A stretch of 53,411 bases of DNA from Acidimicrobiaceae bacterium (GTDB taxonomy: Bacteria; Actinomycetota; Acidimicrobiia; Acidimicrobiales; RAAP-2), in assembly GCA_003152015.1 (NCBI GenBank), contig PLZF01000027.1, positions 1 to 53,411 of the forward strand, read 5' to 3'. The position numbers and the translations under genes are program-made. The notes beneath the pieces are model-generated. The model saw nothing but the letters and a program-made list of their open reading frames with translations. It was not told the DNA's origin and searched no databases. Of the stretch, positions 25,459-32,772 are shown in pieces; position 1 is the first letter of the stretch, and each line of letters starts with the position of its first letter.

Positions 25459-26337
25459 TCAGGGTCCAGTGCTTTCGGTGCCCGAATCGGGGGGAACCTG
25501 CCACACCGGCGGTCGCTTCTCCATAAATGCCGAGATACCCTCCGATGCTTCCGCCGTCTGACTGGTCACAGTCAGCATGGCGTGCAAGTGAGCCAATGCC
25601 TCGGAGGCGGCCGAATCCCACACAGCGTAGAACGATTCGCGCCCCAACCTCATCACCCCGGGAGGTTTCGACGCCAACGTCGCCGCCAACTCGGCTACGG
25701 CCCCGTCCAGTTGGGCGTGAGGAACCACCCGGGTGACAAAGCCGATCCGATCGGCCTCAGCTGCTCCCACCACCCGACTGGTGAGCATCATCTCCAGGGC
25801 CTTCTTCGGGGGCATCGAGCGCATCATCGGCACTGTGACCATAAAAGGCCAGAGCCCGACATTGAGCTCGGGGGCGCCGAACCGAGCTTCTTCCGAGGCG
25901 ATCACCAGGTCGCAGGCCAGCGCCAACCCGAACCCGCCGGCCATGGCCCAACCCTGTACCCGGGCGATGGTCGGCTTCCCCAGATGCCACATCTCTTCGA
26001 ACAGGGCGGCCAGCCATCCACGGGCCGCATGCTGATCGAAGAAGGCGTCGGTGCCACCTCCGGCGTCGTGGGGGGCCATCCCCGAAAGGTCGGCACCGGC
26101 ACAGAAGGCCTTGTCACCGCTTCCGGCCAGCACCACCACCCGCACACCGGGGTCGACCTTGGCCCGGGCCAGATGCTGGCGGAGACCACTGATGATCTCC
26201 CAGGTCATGGCGTTGCGGCGTTCGGGGCGATTGATTGTCAACGTGAGCACGGATCCCTGTTGGCTCGCCACCAGCTCAGAGGTTGATCCCGAAATGGGCT
26301 GTACCGCGTCGGGTGGAATCACAGGGTCCTCGGGCAC
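25459..26337 (-). CDS. Enoyl-CoA hydratase/isomerase family protein
   Basis: A 292-residue crotonase-fold protein, probably hydrating enoyl-CoA in beta-oxidation or a related step. The oxyanion hole is formed by [11 protein letters not shown] and [31 protein letters not shown] carries a Glu at the position of one catalytic Glu of true hydratases, while the other is not clear, so isomerase or other activity is possible. GTG 26337 is chosen because TACCGT lies six bases upstream (leaderless); a start at ATG 26412 would add 25 basic residues. It ends 13 bases before gmd. Confidence 0.87.
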   Translation of the reverse strand: MPEDPVIPPDAVQPISGSTSELVASQQGSVLTLTINRPERRNAMTWEIISGLRQHLARAKVDPGVRVVVLAGSGDKAFCAGADLSGMAPHDAGGGTDAFFDQHAARGWLAALFEEMWHLGKPTIARVQGWAMAGGFGLALACDLVIASEEARFGAPELNVGLWPFMVTVPMMRSMPPKKALEMMLTSRVVGAAEADRIGFVTRVVPHAQLDGAVAELAATLASKPPGVMRLGRESFYAVWDSAASEALAHLHAMLTVTSQTAEASEGISAFMEKRPPVWQVPPDSGTESTGP

Positions 26338-26343
26338 GGCGCG

Positions 26344-26349
26344 ACGGTA
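26344..26349 (-). promoter_or_regulatory. -10 box for leaderless enoyl-CoA hydratase mRNA
   Basis: TACCGT, six bases before GTG 26337. The same hexamer and the same distance occur on the other strand in front of the divergent glycosyltransferase. Confidence 0.45.
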
Positions 26350-26412
26350 GCCGCTTCCCGTGCCGATGTCCCGTTTCGCTGCCGGTTTGGGCTTTCGCCC
26401 CGGAGTCGGCAC

Positions 26413-26418
26413 TACCGT
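26413..26418 (+). promoter_or_regulatory. -10 box for the glycosyltransferase, next to an ATT codon
   Basis: TACCGT followed after six bases (GGCCCC) by ATT at 26425, in frame with the glycosyltransferase. The spacing is exactly that of the leaderless enoyl-CoA hydratase promoter on the other strand. Confidence 0.4.
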
Positions 26419-26424
26419 GGCCCC

Positions 26425-27468
26425 ATTCCGACCGCAGCTCTGCTCTCATTCCGCCTCGGAGGATCCGATGGGGTGGCCATCGAAGCGGCCAAATGGGGGG
26501 ATGCGCTCAGGTCGCTGGGGTTCTCCATCGTCACAGTGGCCGGAGACGGGCCGGTCGACCACTGTCTCCCGGGCTTGGCCATCGGTGCCGGCGAACCTCC
26601 CACCTTCGACGAGGTGGAATCTGCCCTCCGTGGTGCCGATGTGGTGGTGGTGGAAAACCTGTGCTCGTTGCCCCTCAATCCCGGCGCAGCCGACGTGGTG
26701 GCCAGGGTGCTGGCCAACCGGCCGGCGGTGATGCATCATCACGACCTTCCCTGGCAGCGACCACAGTTCGCCGGTCACGGTCCGCCGCCCGACGATCGGC
26801 GGTGGACCCACATCACCATCAACGAGCTCAGCCGGAACGAACTGACCGATCGGGGCATCGAGGCGACCACCATCTACAACTCGTTTGGCCCGGTCACGCT
26901 CGACGGCGGACACAAGGAGGGACAACGCCGGAAGGTGCGGAATTCACTCGGAATCGGCGATCATGACCGGTTGGTGCTACAGCCCACCCGGGCCTTGCCC
27001 AGGAAGAACATCGGGGGCGGGCTGGCCGTCGCCGAGACGCTGGGAGCGACCTACTGGTTGCTCGGGCCCTCCGAAGATGGGTACGGACCAGAGCTCGAGC
27101 GGTTGGTAGCCGCGGCGTCGTGCCCGGTCATCTTCGGGTGGCCCGGGAACGTCCCCCACGGAGGAGTCGGTGCCGCCTACGCCGCCTGTGACGTGGTGGC
27201 ACTCCCGTCCACCTGGGAGGGTTTCGGGAACCCGTCGGTCGAATCAGCCATCCATCGGCGCCCCCTGGCCATCGGGCCCTACCCGGTCGCTACCGAACTG
27301 GCGGCATTCGGATTCCACTGGTTCGCCCTCGATTCCATCCCCAACCTCGGAGCCTGGCTCGACTCCCCCGATGATGCCCTTCTCGACCATAACCAAGAGG
27401 TGGCGGCGGACCACTTCTCCCTTGCCGACCTGCCCGATCGGATCAGCCGGGTGTTACCCGACCGGTAA
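26425..27468 (+). CDS. GT4-like glycosyltransferase, possible ATT start
   Basis: A family 4-type glycosyltransferase, transferring a sugar from a nucleotide donor. The core has ADVVVVENLCSLPLNP, HHDLPWQRPQF, the donor-site region LQPTRALPRKNIGGGLAVAE and ALPSTWEGFGNPSVESA with the E-x7-E type motif. The first standard start is GTG 26473, but the frame upstream reads PTAALLSFRLGGSDGVAIEAAKW, which looks like the family N-terminus (first strand and Gly-rich loop). No ATG, GTG or TTG exists there. ATT 26425 sits six bases after a -10 box, so I mark it as start, giving 347 residues. If wrong, the gene starts at 26473. Confidence 0.8.
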   Translation: MPTAALLSFRLGGSDGVAIEAAKWGDALRSLGFSIVTVAGDGPVDHCLPGLAIGAGEPPTFDEVESALRGADVVVVENLCSLPLNPGAADVVARVLANRPAVMHHHDLPWQRPQFAGHGPPPDDRRWTHITINELSRNELTDRGIEATTIYNSFGPVTLDGGHKEGQRRKVRNSLGIGDHDRLVLQPTRALPRKNIGGGLAVAETLGATYWLLGPSEDGYGPELERLVAAASCPVIFGWPGNVPHGGVGAAYAACDVVALPSTWEGFGNPSVESAIHRRPLAIGPYPVATELAAFGFHWFALDSIPNLGAWLDSPDDALLDHNQEVAADHFSLADLPDRISRVLPDR

Positions 27469-27469
27469 C
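27453..27469. promoter_or_regulatory. Inverted repeat before the TetR gene
   Basis: GTTACC, five bases, GGTAAC: a perfect 6-bp-arm inverted repeat that includes the stop codon of the glycosyltransferase and lies about 75 bases before the TetR promoter. The GGTTAC-like half-site resembles the larger inverted repeat at 31268-31291. It could be an operator or a weak terminator hairpin. Confidence 0.35.
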
Positions 27470-27545
27470 CCCTTGGTCCGAACACCGAGCACCGAGCTTG
27501 CCTCGAGGCGTTCCGGGCGTTCAATGAGCCAAATCCGGCCCCGAC

Positions 27546-27551
27546 TACGAT
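27546..27551 (+). promoter_or_regulatory. -10 box for leaderless TetR gene
   Basis: TACGAT, seven bases before ATG 27559. The upstream ATG at 27550 overlaps the box itself and so cannot be the start on this mRNA. Confidence 0.45.
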
Positions 27552-27558
27552 GGCCGCA

Positions 27559-28266
27559 ATGACTGGAGCGACGACTACCGACTGGGACAAACCCGGGAGC
27601 GACGAGCCAGATGGCCCGGTACCGGCGAGTCGGCGGCTCACCGCGGAGGAACGCCGGAGACAACTCTTCGACGTTGCTCTCTCCCTTTTCGCTGAACGCG
27701 GGTATGCCGCCGCCACCATGGACGACATCGCCGAAGCCGCCGGGGTGACCAAACCCCTCGTCTACCAGCACTTCGACTCCAAGCGGGCGCTCTATCTCGA
27801 GCTGATGGACGTGTTCTCCCACGCACTTGCGAATCGGATTGGCGCGGCTACGGCGGGCGCCGAAGGGCCCCGCCAGCAGGTCGAAGTGGGGATGGCCGCC
27901 TATTTCGAAATGATGGTCGACAACGAACAAGCCTTCCGGCTCATCTATGGACGGGATGCGCCTGACGATCCCGAACTGGGCGAGGCACTCCGACGGGTCG
28001 AAGACACCCTTGCCCAGGCCATCGACCCGTTGATCGATGCCGGGCTCGATCCGGAGCATCGACTGCTGCTCGCCTATTCGGTGGTGGGAATGGTCGAGGG
28101 CGCCAGCCGCCGCTGGCTCGACGGGCAGGCAGACCGTCCCGCCACCACCTCGGAAGACGGGGGAGGTGCAGGCCGCCGATCCCGTAGCACCGAAGAGGCC
28201 TCGCTTATGGCCACTCGGGTGGCCGATCTGGCCTGGGCCGGACTTCGACAGGTCCACCGGGTTTGA
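27559..28266 (+). CDS. TetR-family transcriptional regulator
   Basis: A 235-residue repressor. The N-terminal helix-turn-helix (about 30-75) has RRRQLFDVALSLFAERGY, TMDDIAEAAGVTKPLVYQHFDSK, the standard TetR DNA-binding unit. The C-terminal ligand domain (with AAYFEMMVDNEQAFRLIYG) resembles regulators of fatty-acid or acyl-CoA metabolism in actinobacteria, though the ligand cannot be read from sequence. An inverted repeat lies upstream and a similar, larger one is in front of the acyl-CoA dehydrogenase, so it may control both. Confidence 0.9.
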   Translation: MTGATTTDWDKPGSDEPDGPVPASRRLTAEERRRQLFDVALSLFAERGYAAATMDDIAEAAGVTKPLVYQHFDSKRALYLELMDVFSHALANRIGAATAGAEGPRQQVEVGMAAYFEMMVDNEQAFRLIYGRDAPDDPELGEALRRVEDTLAQAIDPLIDAGLDPEHRLLLAYSVVGMVEGASRRWLDGQADRPATTSEDGGGAGRRSRSTEEASLMATRVADLAWAGLRQVHRV

Positions 28267-28323
28267 TCCCGATCACCTCGACCACCCGCGCCGGCCCGCC
28301 AGACCTCCTCTCACGAAGTCCCG

Positions 28324-28518
28324 TCAGTCTTGTTTGACGGCTGCCTCCACCACGGGCAGATGGGTGGTCTGCACAACACCTCCACCCTCATCGGCGGTGA
28401 TGGCAAAGGCCTGGACCTTTACCCCGGCGTCAAAAGTGAATGCGCTGACGCCCAGTTCGGCTGCGCTGTGGACTGAAAGCCGACCAAACCAGTAAACTAC
28501 GTGGGTCAGGGTCACCAA
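28324..28518 (-). CDS. Doubtful small ORF
   Basis: A 64-codon frame with GTG start in the 282-base gap between the TetR and DUF4395 genes. It has a Val/Ala-rich C-terminus but no recognised motif, no ribosome binding site and overlaps the predicted -10 box of the DUF4395 gene. I do not recognise it, and it may not be translated. Confidence 0.2.
   Translation of the reverse strand: MVTLTHVVYWFGRLSVHSAAELGVSAFTFDAGVKVQAFAITADEGGGVVQTTHLPVVEAAVKQD
28493..28498 (+). promoter_or_regulatory. -10 box of the DUF4395 gene
   Basis: TAAACT, 50 bases before TTG 28549, which has its own AAGGAG ribosome binding site. This gene is therefore led, unlike most promoters in the window. Confidence 0.4.
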
Positions 28519-28548
28519 TGTGATTTCGCCCGGCTCAAGGAGAGTCAG

Positions 28549-29067
28549 TTGCCCGCCATCCGATCAGTAGTGTCGTTCCCCAATCCGGTCAACGAGTACG
28601 CCGCCCGGACGGTTGCCGCTGGCGTGGTGGTCCTATGTATCCTGGCCATCGCCTTCCGTCAGCCCTGGCTACTCATCCCGCTGGCCTACGGGTTTTGGGC
28701 CCGGGTCCTCACCGGCCCGACACTCAGTCCGCTCGGTCAGTTCGCCACCCGAGTGATCGCGCCTCGTCTGCCCGGTGAGCCCCGCTTGGTCGCCGGACCA
28801 CCTAAGCGGTTCGCCCAGGCCGTCGGCGTCGCCTTCTCGTCGACCGCCCTCATTCTCTGGTTCGGGTTCGGACTGTCCACTGCCACCTGGATAGTGGTCG
28901 GTTCACTGGCGGTTGCCGCCTTCCTCGAGTCCGCCCTCGGTCTCTGCCTCGGGTGCAAGGCTTTCGGCATCCTGATGAAGCTCGGGGCAATCCCTGACGA
29001 CGTCTGCGAGGCGTGTGCCGACATCTCCCTGCGTCACCCCGAACTGGCCCGGTCGACCCCAGGTTGA
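28549..29067 (+). CDS. DUF4395 membrane protein
   Basis: A 172-residue membrane protein with four hydrophobic segments. The DUF4395 family is recognised by FPNPVNEYAARTVAAG at the start, ARVLTGPTLSPLGQFATRVIAP in the middle and the cysteine cluster ALGLCLGCKAFGILM (C-x2-C) followed by two more cysteines in PDDVCEACADIS. The function is unknown, and it often travels with thioredoxins or sulfurtransferases, which suggests a thiol role. TTG 28549 has AAGGAG six bases upstream. It converges on a low-molecular-weight phosphatase. Confidence 0.85.
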   Translation: MPAIRSVVSFPNPVNEYAARTVAAGVVVLCILAIAFRQPWLLIPLAYGFWARVLTGPTLSPLGQFATRVIAPRLPGEPRLVAGPPKRFAQAVGVAFSSTALILWFGFGLSTATWIVVGSLAVAAFLESALGLCLGCKAFGILMKLGAIPDDVCEACADISLRHPELARSTPG

Positions 29068-29096
29068 TTGCGAGCTGGCCGCCGAACGACCAGGGT

Positions 29097-29636
29097 TCAG
29101 CGCAACCGGGGAAGTAGCTCCGCGCACAAACCGGCCAACTCGTGGGCGCAAGCCACATAGACGTGGTCCTCGCCACCGGCCGGGTCTTCGACGTCTTCCC
29201 AGGACTCGATGACCACTTCGGCAAGGGCCAGACGGGACACCCGATCCCGCAGCGGCTCTGGACCGTCCTCCAGGTCCCGGCACAGCCGTATGATCGACGC
29301 CGTTTTGGGGGCGGCCTCGGGATGGCGACGGCGGATGTAGTTCACGTGCTCACCGGCCATGGCGATGATCAGGTCGGCATTCTCCACATCCCCGTCCGTC
29401 AGCTGATGGCTCCGGTGACCGACGGCGCTCATCTCCACCGACCCGAGAGCATCACGGGTACGACGGCTCATGGGCTGGCCTTCGACCACGTGGGTACCGG
29501 CCGTGACCATGTGGACAGGGGCTGACGTGAGCATGGCGCCGGCCATCACCGACCGGGCCGCATTGCCGGTGCACAGCGTCAGCACGTGCGGACGTTCATC
29601 TGCCATCGTCGTGCCGGGGTTCGTCCGGGTCTCCAT
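29097..29636 (-). CDS. Low-molecular-weight protein-tyrosine phosphatase or arsenate reductase family
   Basis: A 179-residue protein with the phosphate-binding loop LCTGNAARSVMA (C-x5-R, Cys near 22) and LIIAMAGEHVNYI. The usual C-terminal DP(Y/F) acid motif is replaced by a region with VESWEDVEDPAGGE, where Asp-Pro could act as the general acid. Such proteins dephosphorylate tyrosine or reduce arsenate. ATG 29636 lies seven bases after TATCGT; ATG 29669 would overlap the promoter. The operator-like repeats at 29667-29697 lie just upstream. Confidence 0.82.
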   Translation of the reverse strand: METRTNPGTTMADERPHVLTLCTGNAARSVMAGAMLTSAPVHMVTAGTHVVEGQPMSRRTRDALGSVEMSAVGHRSHQLTDGDVENADLIIAMAGEHVNYIRRRHPEAAPKTASIIRLCRDLEDGPEPLRDRVSRLALAEVVIESWEDVEDPAGGEDHVYVACAHELAGLCAELLPRLR

Positions 29637-29643
29637 CGGGCTC

Positions 29644-29649
29644 ACGATA
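29644..29649 (-). promoter_or_regulatory. -10 box for leaderless phosphatase mRNA
   Basis: TATCGT on the minus strand, seven bases before ATG 29636. Confidence 0.45.
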
Positions 29650-29666
29650 CCGTTCGGCGGAGATTC

Positions 29667-29697
29667 CACCGATCGGTGAACACCTTGGATCGGTGAA
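29667..29697. promoter_or_regulatory. Operator-like palindrome with direct repeat
   Basis: CACCGATCGGTG (29667-29678) is a perfect 12-base palindrome. GATCGGTGAA occurs at 29671-29680 and again at 29688-29697, a direct repeat 17 bases apart. Both lie in the -35 region of the phosphatase promoter. The rest of the gap up to 29923 shows no gene. Confidence 0.45.
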
Positions 29698-29923
29698 TCA
29701 AATTTCGGGTGTGGCCTTGACGGATCGGGACGAAATGGATCTGCTCGGCCCTGTCCCCGATCTCAATTTTCGCTCCCTCTCGTTGTAGATAGGAGACGCC
29801 AAAGGACCTATGGCTGGCTTATGGCCCAAGGTTAAGTCTCGCCGGCAGCAGCGGAATCAAAGGGATGCCGCAACGATTCGCAGCACGGCCATGCCCCTCT
29901 CCCCGCTTGGCCGCCGAACTCCC

Positions 29924-31138
29924 CTAGTTGATGTGGATGCCGGAGATGGCCCGGGCGATGATCAGCCGTTGGATCTCGCTCGTGCCTTCGAAGATCGTGT
30001 AGATCTTCGAGTCACGGTGCCAGCGCTCCACCGGGTGCTCACGGATGTAGCCGTAGCCGCCCATGATCTGGATGGCCTCTTCGGTGACGTACACCGCCGT
30101 CTCGCCGGCGTAGAGCTTGGACATGGATCCTTCACCGGCGGTGAACTCCTTGCCGTTGCTACCCATCCATGCGGCCCGCCACACCAACAGCCTCGACGCG
30201 TCGATCCGCGTCTTCATGTCCGCCAATTTGAAGGCAATAGCCTGATTTTCGATAATGGCCCGACCGAATGCCTTGCGCTCCTTGGCGTACTCGAGCGAGT
30301 ACTCGTAGGCGGCCCTGGCAATGCCGAGAGCCTGGGCTCCCACCGTCGGACGGGAGGATTCGAACGTCTTCATGGCCGCCTGGCCAGTTGATCTTTTCCC
30401 CTCACGGGCACGAGCCAACTTCTCGTCGAGCTTGTCCTTGCCGCCGAGGAGGCAATTCCCAGGGACCCTCACATCATCGAGGACCACTTCGGCGGTGTGC
30501 GACGCCCGGATGCCCATCTTCTGGAACTTCTGGCCCTGGGACAGCCCCGGTGTCTTCGGCGGGACGATGAAGCTGGCCTGACCCCTCGACCCGAGTTCGG
30601 GCACAACCGAGGCCACCACCACGTGAATGTCGGCGATCCCACCATTGGTGATCCACGTCTTGGTGCCGTTGATCACCCACTCGTCCTTGGCCTCGTCATA
30701 GACGGCCCGGGTGCGCAACGACGACACGTCTGACCCGGCATCGGGCTCGGACACCGCGAATGCCGCCATCTGAATTTTTTCGGGGGTACCGAAACATTGG
30801 GGCCCCCACTCCATCACCTGCTCGGGCGTGCCGTTGGCGGCGATCCCGGCCAAACCGAGGATGCTCCCGAAGATGGCTAGTCCGATGCCGGCGTCACCCC
30901 ACGCCATCTCTTCATTGGCGATAGGCAGCAACAGGCCCGATGGATCGAGGAAGCACTGGGTGATGAAATCGAATGAGTAAAGCCCTATCTTGGCCGCCTC
31001 TTCGATGATGGGCCACGGGGTCTCTTCCCGCTCATCCCATTCGTGGCCGGCCGGCCGAACCACCGTCTCGGCGAAGTCATGTACCCATTTTTGGATTTGA
31101 AGTTGGTCCTCATTGAGTTCCATCGAGAAATCGGACAT
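29924..31138 (-). CDS. Acyl-CoA dehydrogenase
   Basis: A 404-residue flavoenzyme that oxidises acyl-CoA to enoyl-CoA and passes electrons to ETF. It has the family signatures MAAFAVSEPDAGSDVSSL (FAD/substrate site) and TKTWITNGGIADI, QIMGGYGYIREHPVERWHRD and IYTIFEGTSEIQRL, in which Glu is the catalytic base. It ends in the C-terminal helix EIQRLIIARAISGIHIN. ATG 31138 has GGAGC upstream; a 57-residue upstream extension of the frame is Arg-rich and not conserved. The leader contains a large inverted repeat at 31268-31291, probably its operator. Confidence 0.92.
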   Translation of the reverse strand: MSDFSMELNEDQLQIQKWVHDFAETVVRPAGHEWDEREETPWPIIEEAAKIGLYSFDFITQCFLDPSGLLLPIANEEMAWGDAGIGLAIFGSILGLAGIAANGTPEQVMEWGPQCFGTPEKIQMAAFAVSEPDAGSDVSSLRTRAVYDEAKDEWVINGTKTWITNGGIADIHVVVASVVPELGSRGQASFIVPPKTPGLSQGQKFQKMGIRASHTAEVVLDDVRVPGNCLLGGKDKLDEKLARAREGKRSTGQAAMKTFESSRPTVGAQALGIARAAYEYSLEYAKERKAFGRAIIENQAIAFKLADMKTRIDASRLLVWRAAWMGSNGKEFTAGEGSMSKLYAGETAVYVTEEAIQIMGGYGYIREHPVERWHRDSKIYTIFEGTSEIQRLIIARAISGIHIN

Positions 31139-31267
31139 CTGCCTTTGCTCCGTTCCGGCCCCAGGGCCTGGCAACTCTATGAATCGAACTCGTCGATTCC
31201 GACGTACATGGAGATTGTGAAGATGAGACACCGGGGGCCTTCCGGCCCAGCGCCCGGTGGCCACATC

Positions 31268-31291
31268 GTTGGTTACTCTATAGTAACCAAC
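31268..31291. promoter_or_regulatory. Perfect 10-bp-arm operator upstream of acyl-CoA dehydrogenase
   Basis: GTTGGTTACT (31268-31277), CTAT, AGTAACCAAC (31282-31291). Size and symmetry are those of a TetR-family site. On the minus strand its centre (TATAGA) could also serve as a -10 box for the acyl-CoA dehydrogenase 130 bases away. The flanks of this 221-base gap hold no gene. Confidence 0.65.
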
Positions 31292-31359
31292 CGTGGCCAT
31301 TGCCGCCACCGTTCTGCATTGTCCCTGGTCAGTGTGGATTCAGCTGACACCATTCCTCG

Positions 31360-32751
31360 CTACGGACGGCGGATCCGGGTACCCTCGGGGCCATCCTCGA
31401 CCACCCATCCGAGTGCCATCAACTCGTCGCGCAACTGGTCGGCCAGCGTCCAGTCCCGATGTTCGCGAGCCTCATCGCGCCGGCCGACCAGGTCGGCACT
31501 GACGGGGTCGATTTCGGTGTTCACCTCGCCGCGGAGTGGCAATCCCAACGCCGCTGCCAGCAATCCCACCGTGCCGGCCGCACGGCCGGCGGCGGCTTCA
31601 TCGCCATCATCGGCGGAGGCGTTGGCCTGGCGGACCAGATCGAAGATGCCGGCCAGAGCGCCCGGGGTATCGAGGTCGTCGTCCATCCTGGCCCGAAACC
31701 GAGACACCGCCTCAGCGTCGAACGAACCGGCGACGGCGCCGTCGACCACCGGTCCCGATGCCAACAGATCCGGTAGTCCGAACCTCCGTGCCATCTCGTC
31801 GAGCCGCGCCAAGCCCGACTCGGCATCGGTCACCGTGTCCGGGGTGACCTCGATCGGCGATCGGTAATGCGACCGGAGCACCAGCAGCCGGTAGGCCCGG
31901 GCGTCGCTTCGTGTCAATAGGTCGTCGAGGGAGGTGAAGTTCCCGAGCGACTTGGACATCTTTTCCCCGTCGACGGTGACCCAGCCGTTGTGGACCCAGT
32001 GATGAGCGAAATCCCGACCCAGGGCGACGGCTTGGGCCCGTTCGTTCTCGTGGTGAGGGAAGATCAGGTCGATGGCCCCGCCGTGCAGGTCGAACCCGTC
32101 ACCCAAGAGGTCGAGGGACATCACCACGCACTCGGTGTGCCAACCGGGACGCCCCTTGCCCCACGGCGATTCCCAGGTGGGCTCGCCGGGTTTGGCCTTC
32201 TTCCACAGTACGAAGTCGAGCGGCGAACGCTTGTCGGCGGCCGACTCCACCCGGGCACCGGCCCTCAGTGAGTCGAGCGGCTGGTGGGCCAGCAGCCCAT
32301 ATCCGGGGACGTCCAGCACCGACAGGTAGACGCCATCGGTGGCTTCGTAGGCGACCCCCCGATTCATCAACTCGGCGATCAGTTCGACCATGCGGTCGAC
32401 ATAGGCGGTGGCGTGGGGCGCCTCATCCGGCCGGAGTACACCGAGCGCATCCATGGCCTCCCACCAGACGGCTTCGAAGTGACCGGTGAGTTCGGTCGGC
32501 GTAATCCCCCGACTCGCCGCCCGTTCGATGATGTTGTCCTCGATATCGGTGATATTCGACACGTAGGTGACGTCGAGTCCACTGAACAGCAGGTAACGGC
32601 GGAGTACATCGAAGACTAGGGAAAACCTGCCATGACCGAGGTGGGGAGCGTCGTACACGGTGGGCCCACACACGTACATCGATACCTGGCCGGGAGTCCG
32701 GTGGCGGAGTTCGGTCACCTCGCCGGTGGCGGTGTCGTGGAGGCGGAGCAC
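31360..32751 (-). CDS. cysS: Cysteinyl-tRNA synthetase
   Basis: A 463-residue class I synthetase charging tRNA-Cys. CGPTVYDAPHLGHGR holds the first zinc-binding Cys and the HIGH-type motif HLGH. GWHTECVVMS and FPHHENERAQ supply the other zinc ligands. The KMSKS motif is in EKMSKSLGNF, and the C-terminal anticodon-binding region ends WTLADQLRDELMALGW, which marks CysS rather than the mycothiol ligase MshC. GTG 32751 gives MLRLHDT, the family start; TACCGT lies seven bases before it. The divergent valS begins 21 bases away. Confidence 0.94.
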   Translation of the reverse strand: MLRLHDTATGEVTELRHRTPGQVSMYVCGPTVYDAPHLGHGRFSLVFDVLRRYLLFSGLDVTYVSNITDIEDNIIERAASRGITPTELTGHFEAVWWEAMDALGVLRPDEAPHATAYVDRMVELIAELMNRGVAYEATDGVYLSVLDVPGYGLLAHQPLDSLRAGARVESAADKRSPLDFVLWKKAKPGEPTWESPWGKGRPGWHTECVVMSLDLLGDGFDLHGGAIDLIFPHHENERAQAVALGRDFAHHWVHNGWVTVDGEKMSKSLGNFTSLDDLLTRSDARAYRLLVLRSHYRSPIEVTPDTVTDAESGLARLDEMARRFGLPDLLASGPVVDGAVAGSFDAEAVSRFRARMDDDLDTPGALAGIFDLVRQANASADDGDEAAAGRAAGTVGLLAAALGLPLRGEVNTEIDPVSADLVGRRDEAREHRDWTLADQLRDELMALGWVVEDGPEGTRIRRP

Positions 32752-32757
32752 GCAGGG

Positions 32758-32764
32758 TACGGTA
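32758..32764. promoter_or_regulatory. Overlapping divergent -10 boxes of cysS and valS
   Basis: The plus strand reads TACGGT (32758-32763) nine bases before valS ATG 32773. The minus strand reads TACCGT (32764-32759) seven bases before cysS GTG 32751. The two boxes share five bases, so one polymerase must exclude the other. Confidence 0.55.
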
Positions 32765-32772
32765 ACCCGATC

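Noticed and set aside
29698..29923. Possible gene or terminator in this gap
   Set aside because: A short plus-strand frame from 29810 has a weak ribosome site but reads into antisense of the acyl-CoA dehydrogenase. No clear hairpin with T-run was seen.
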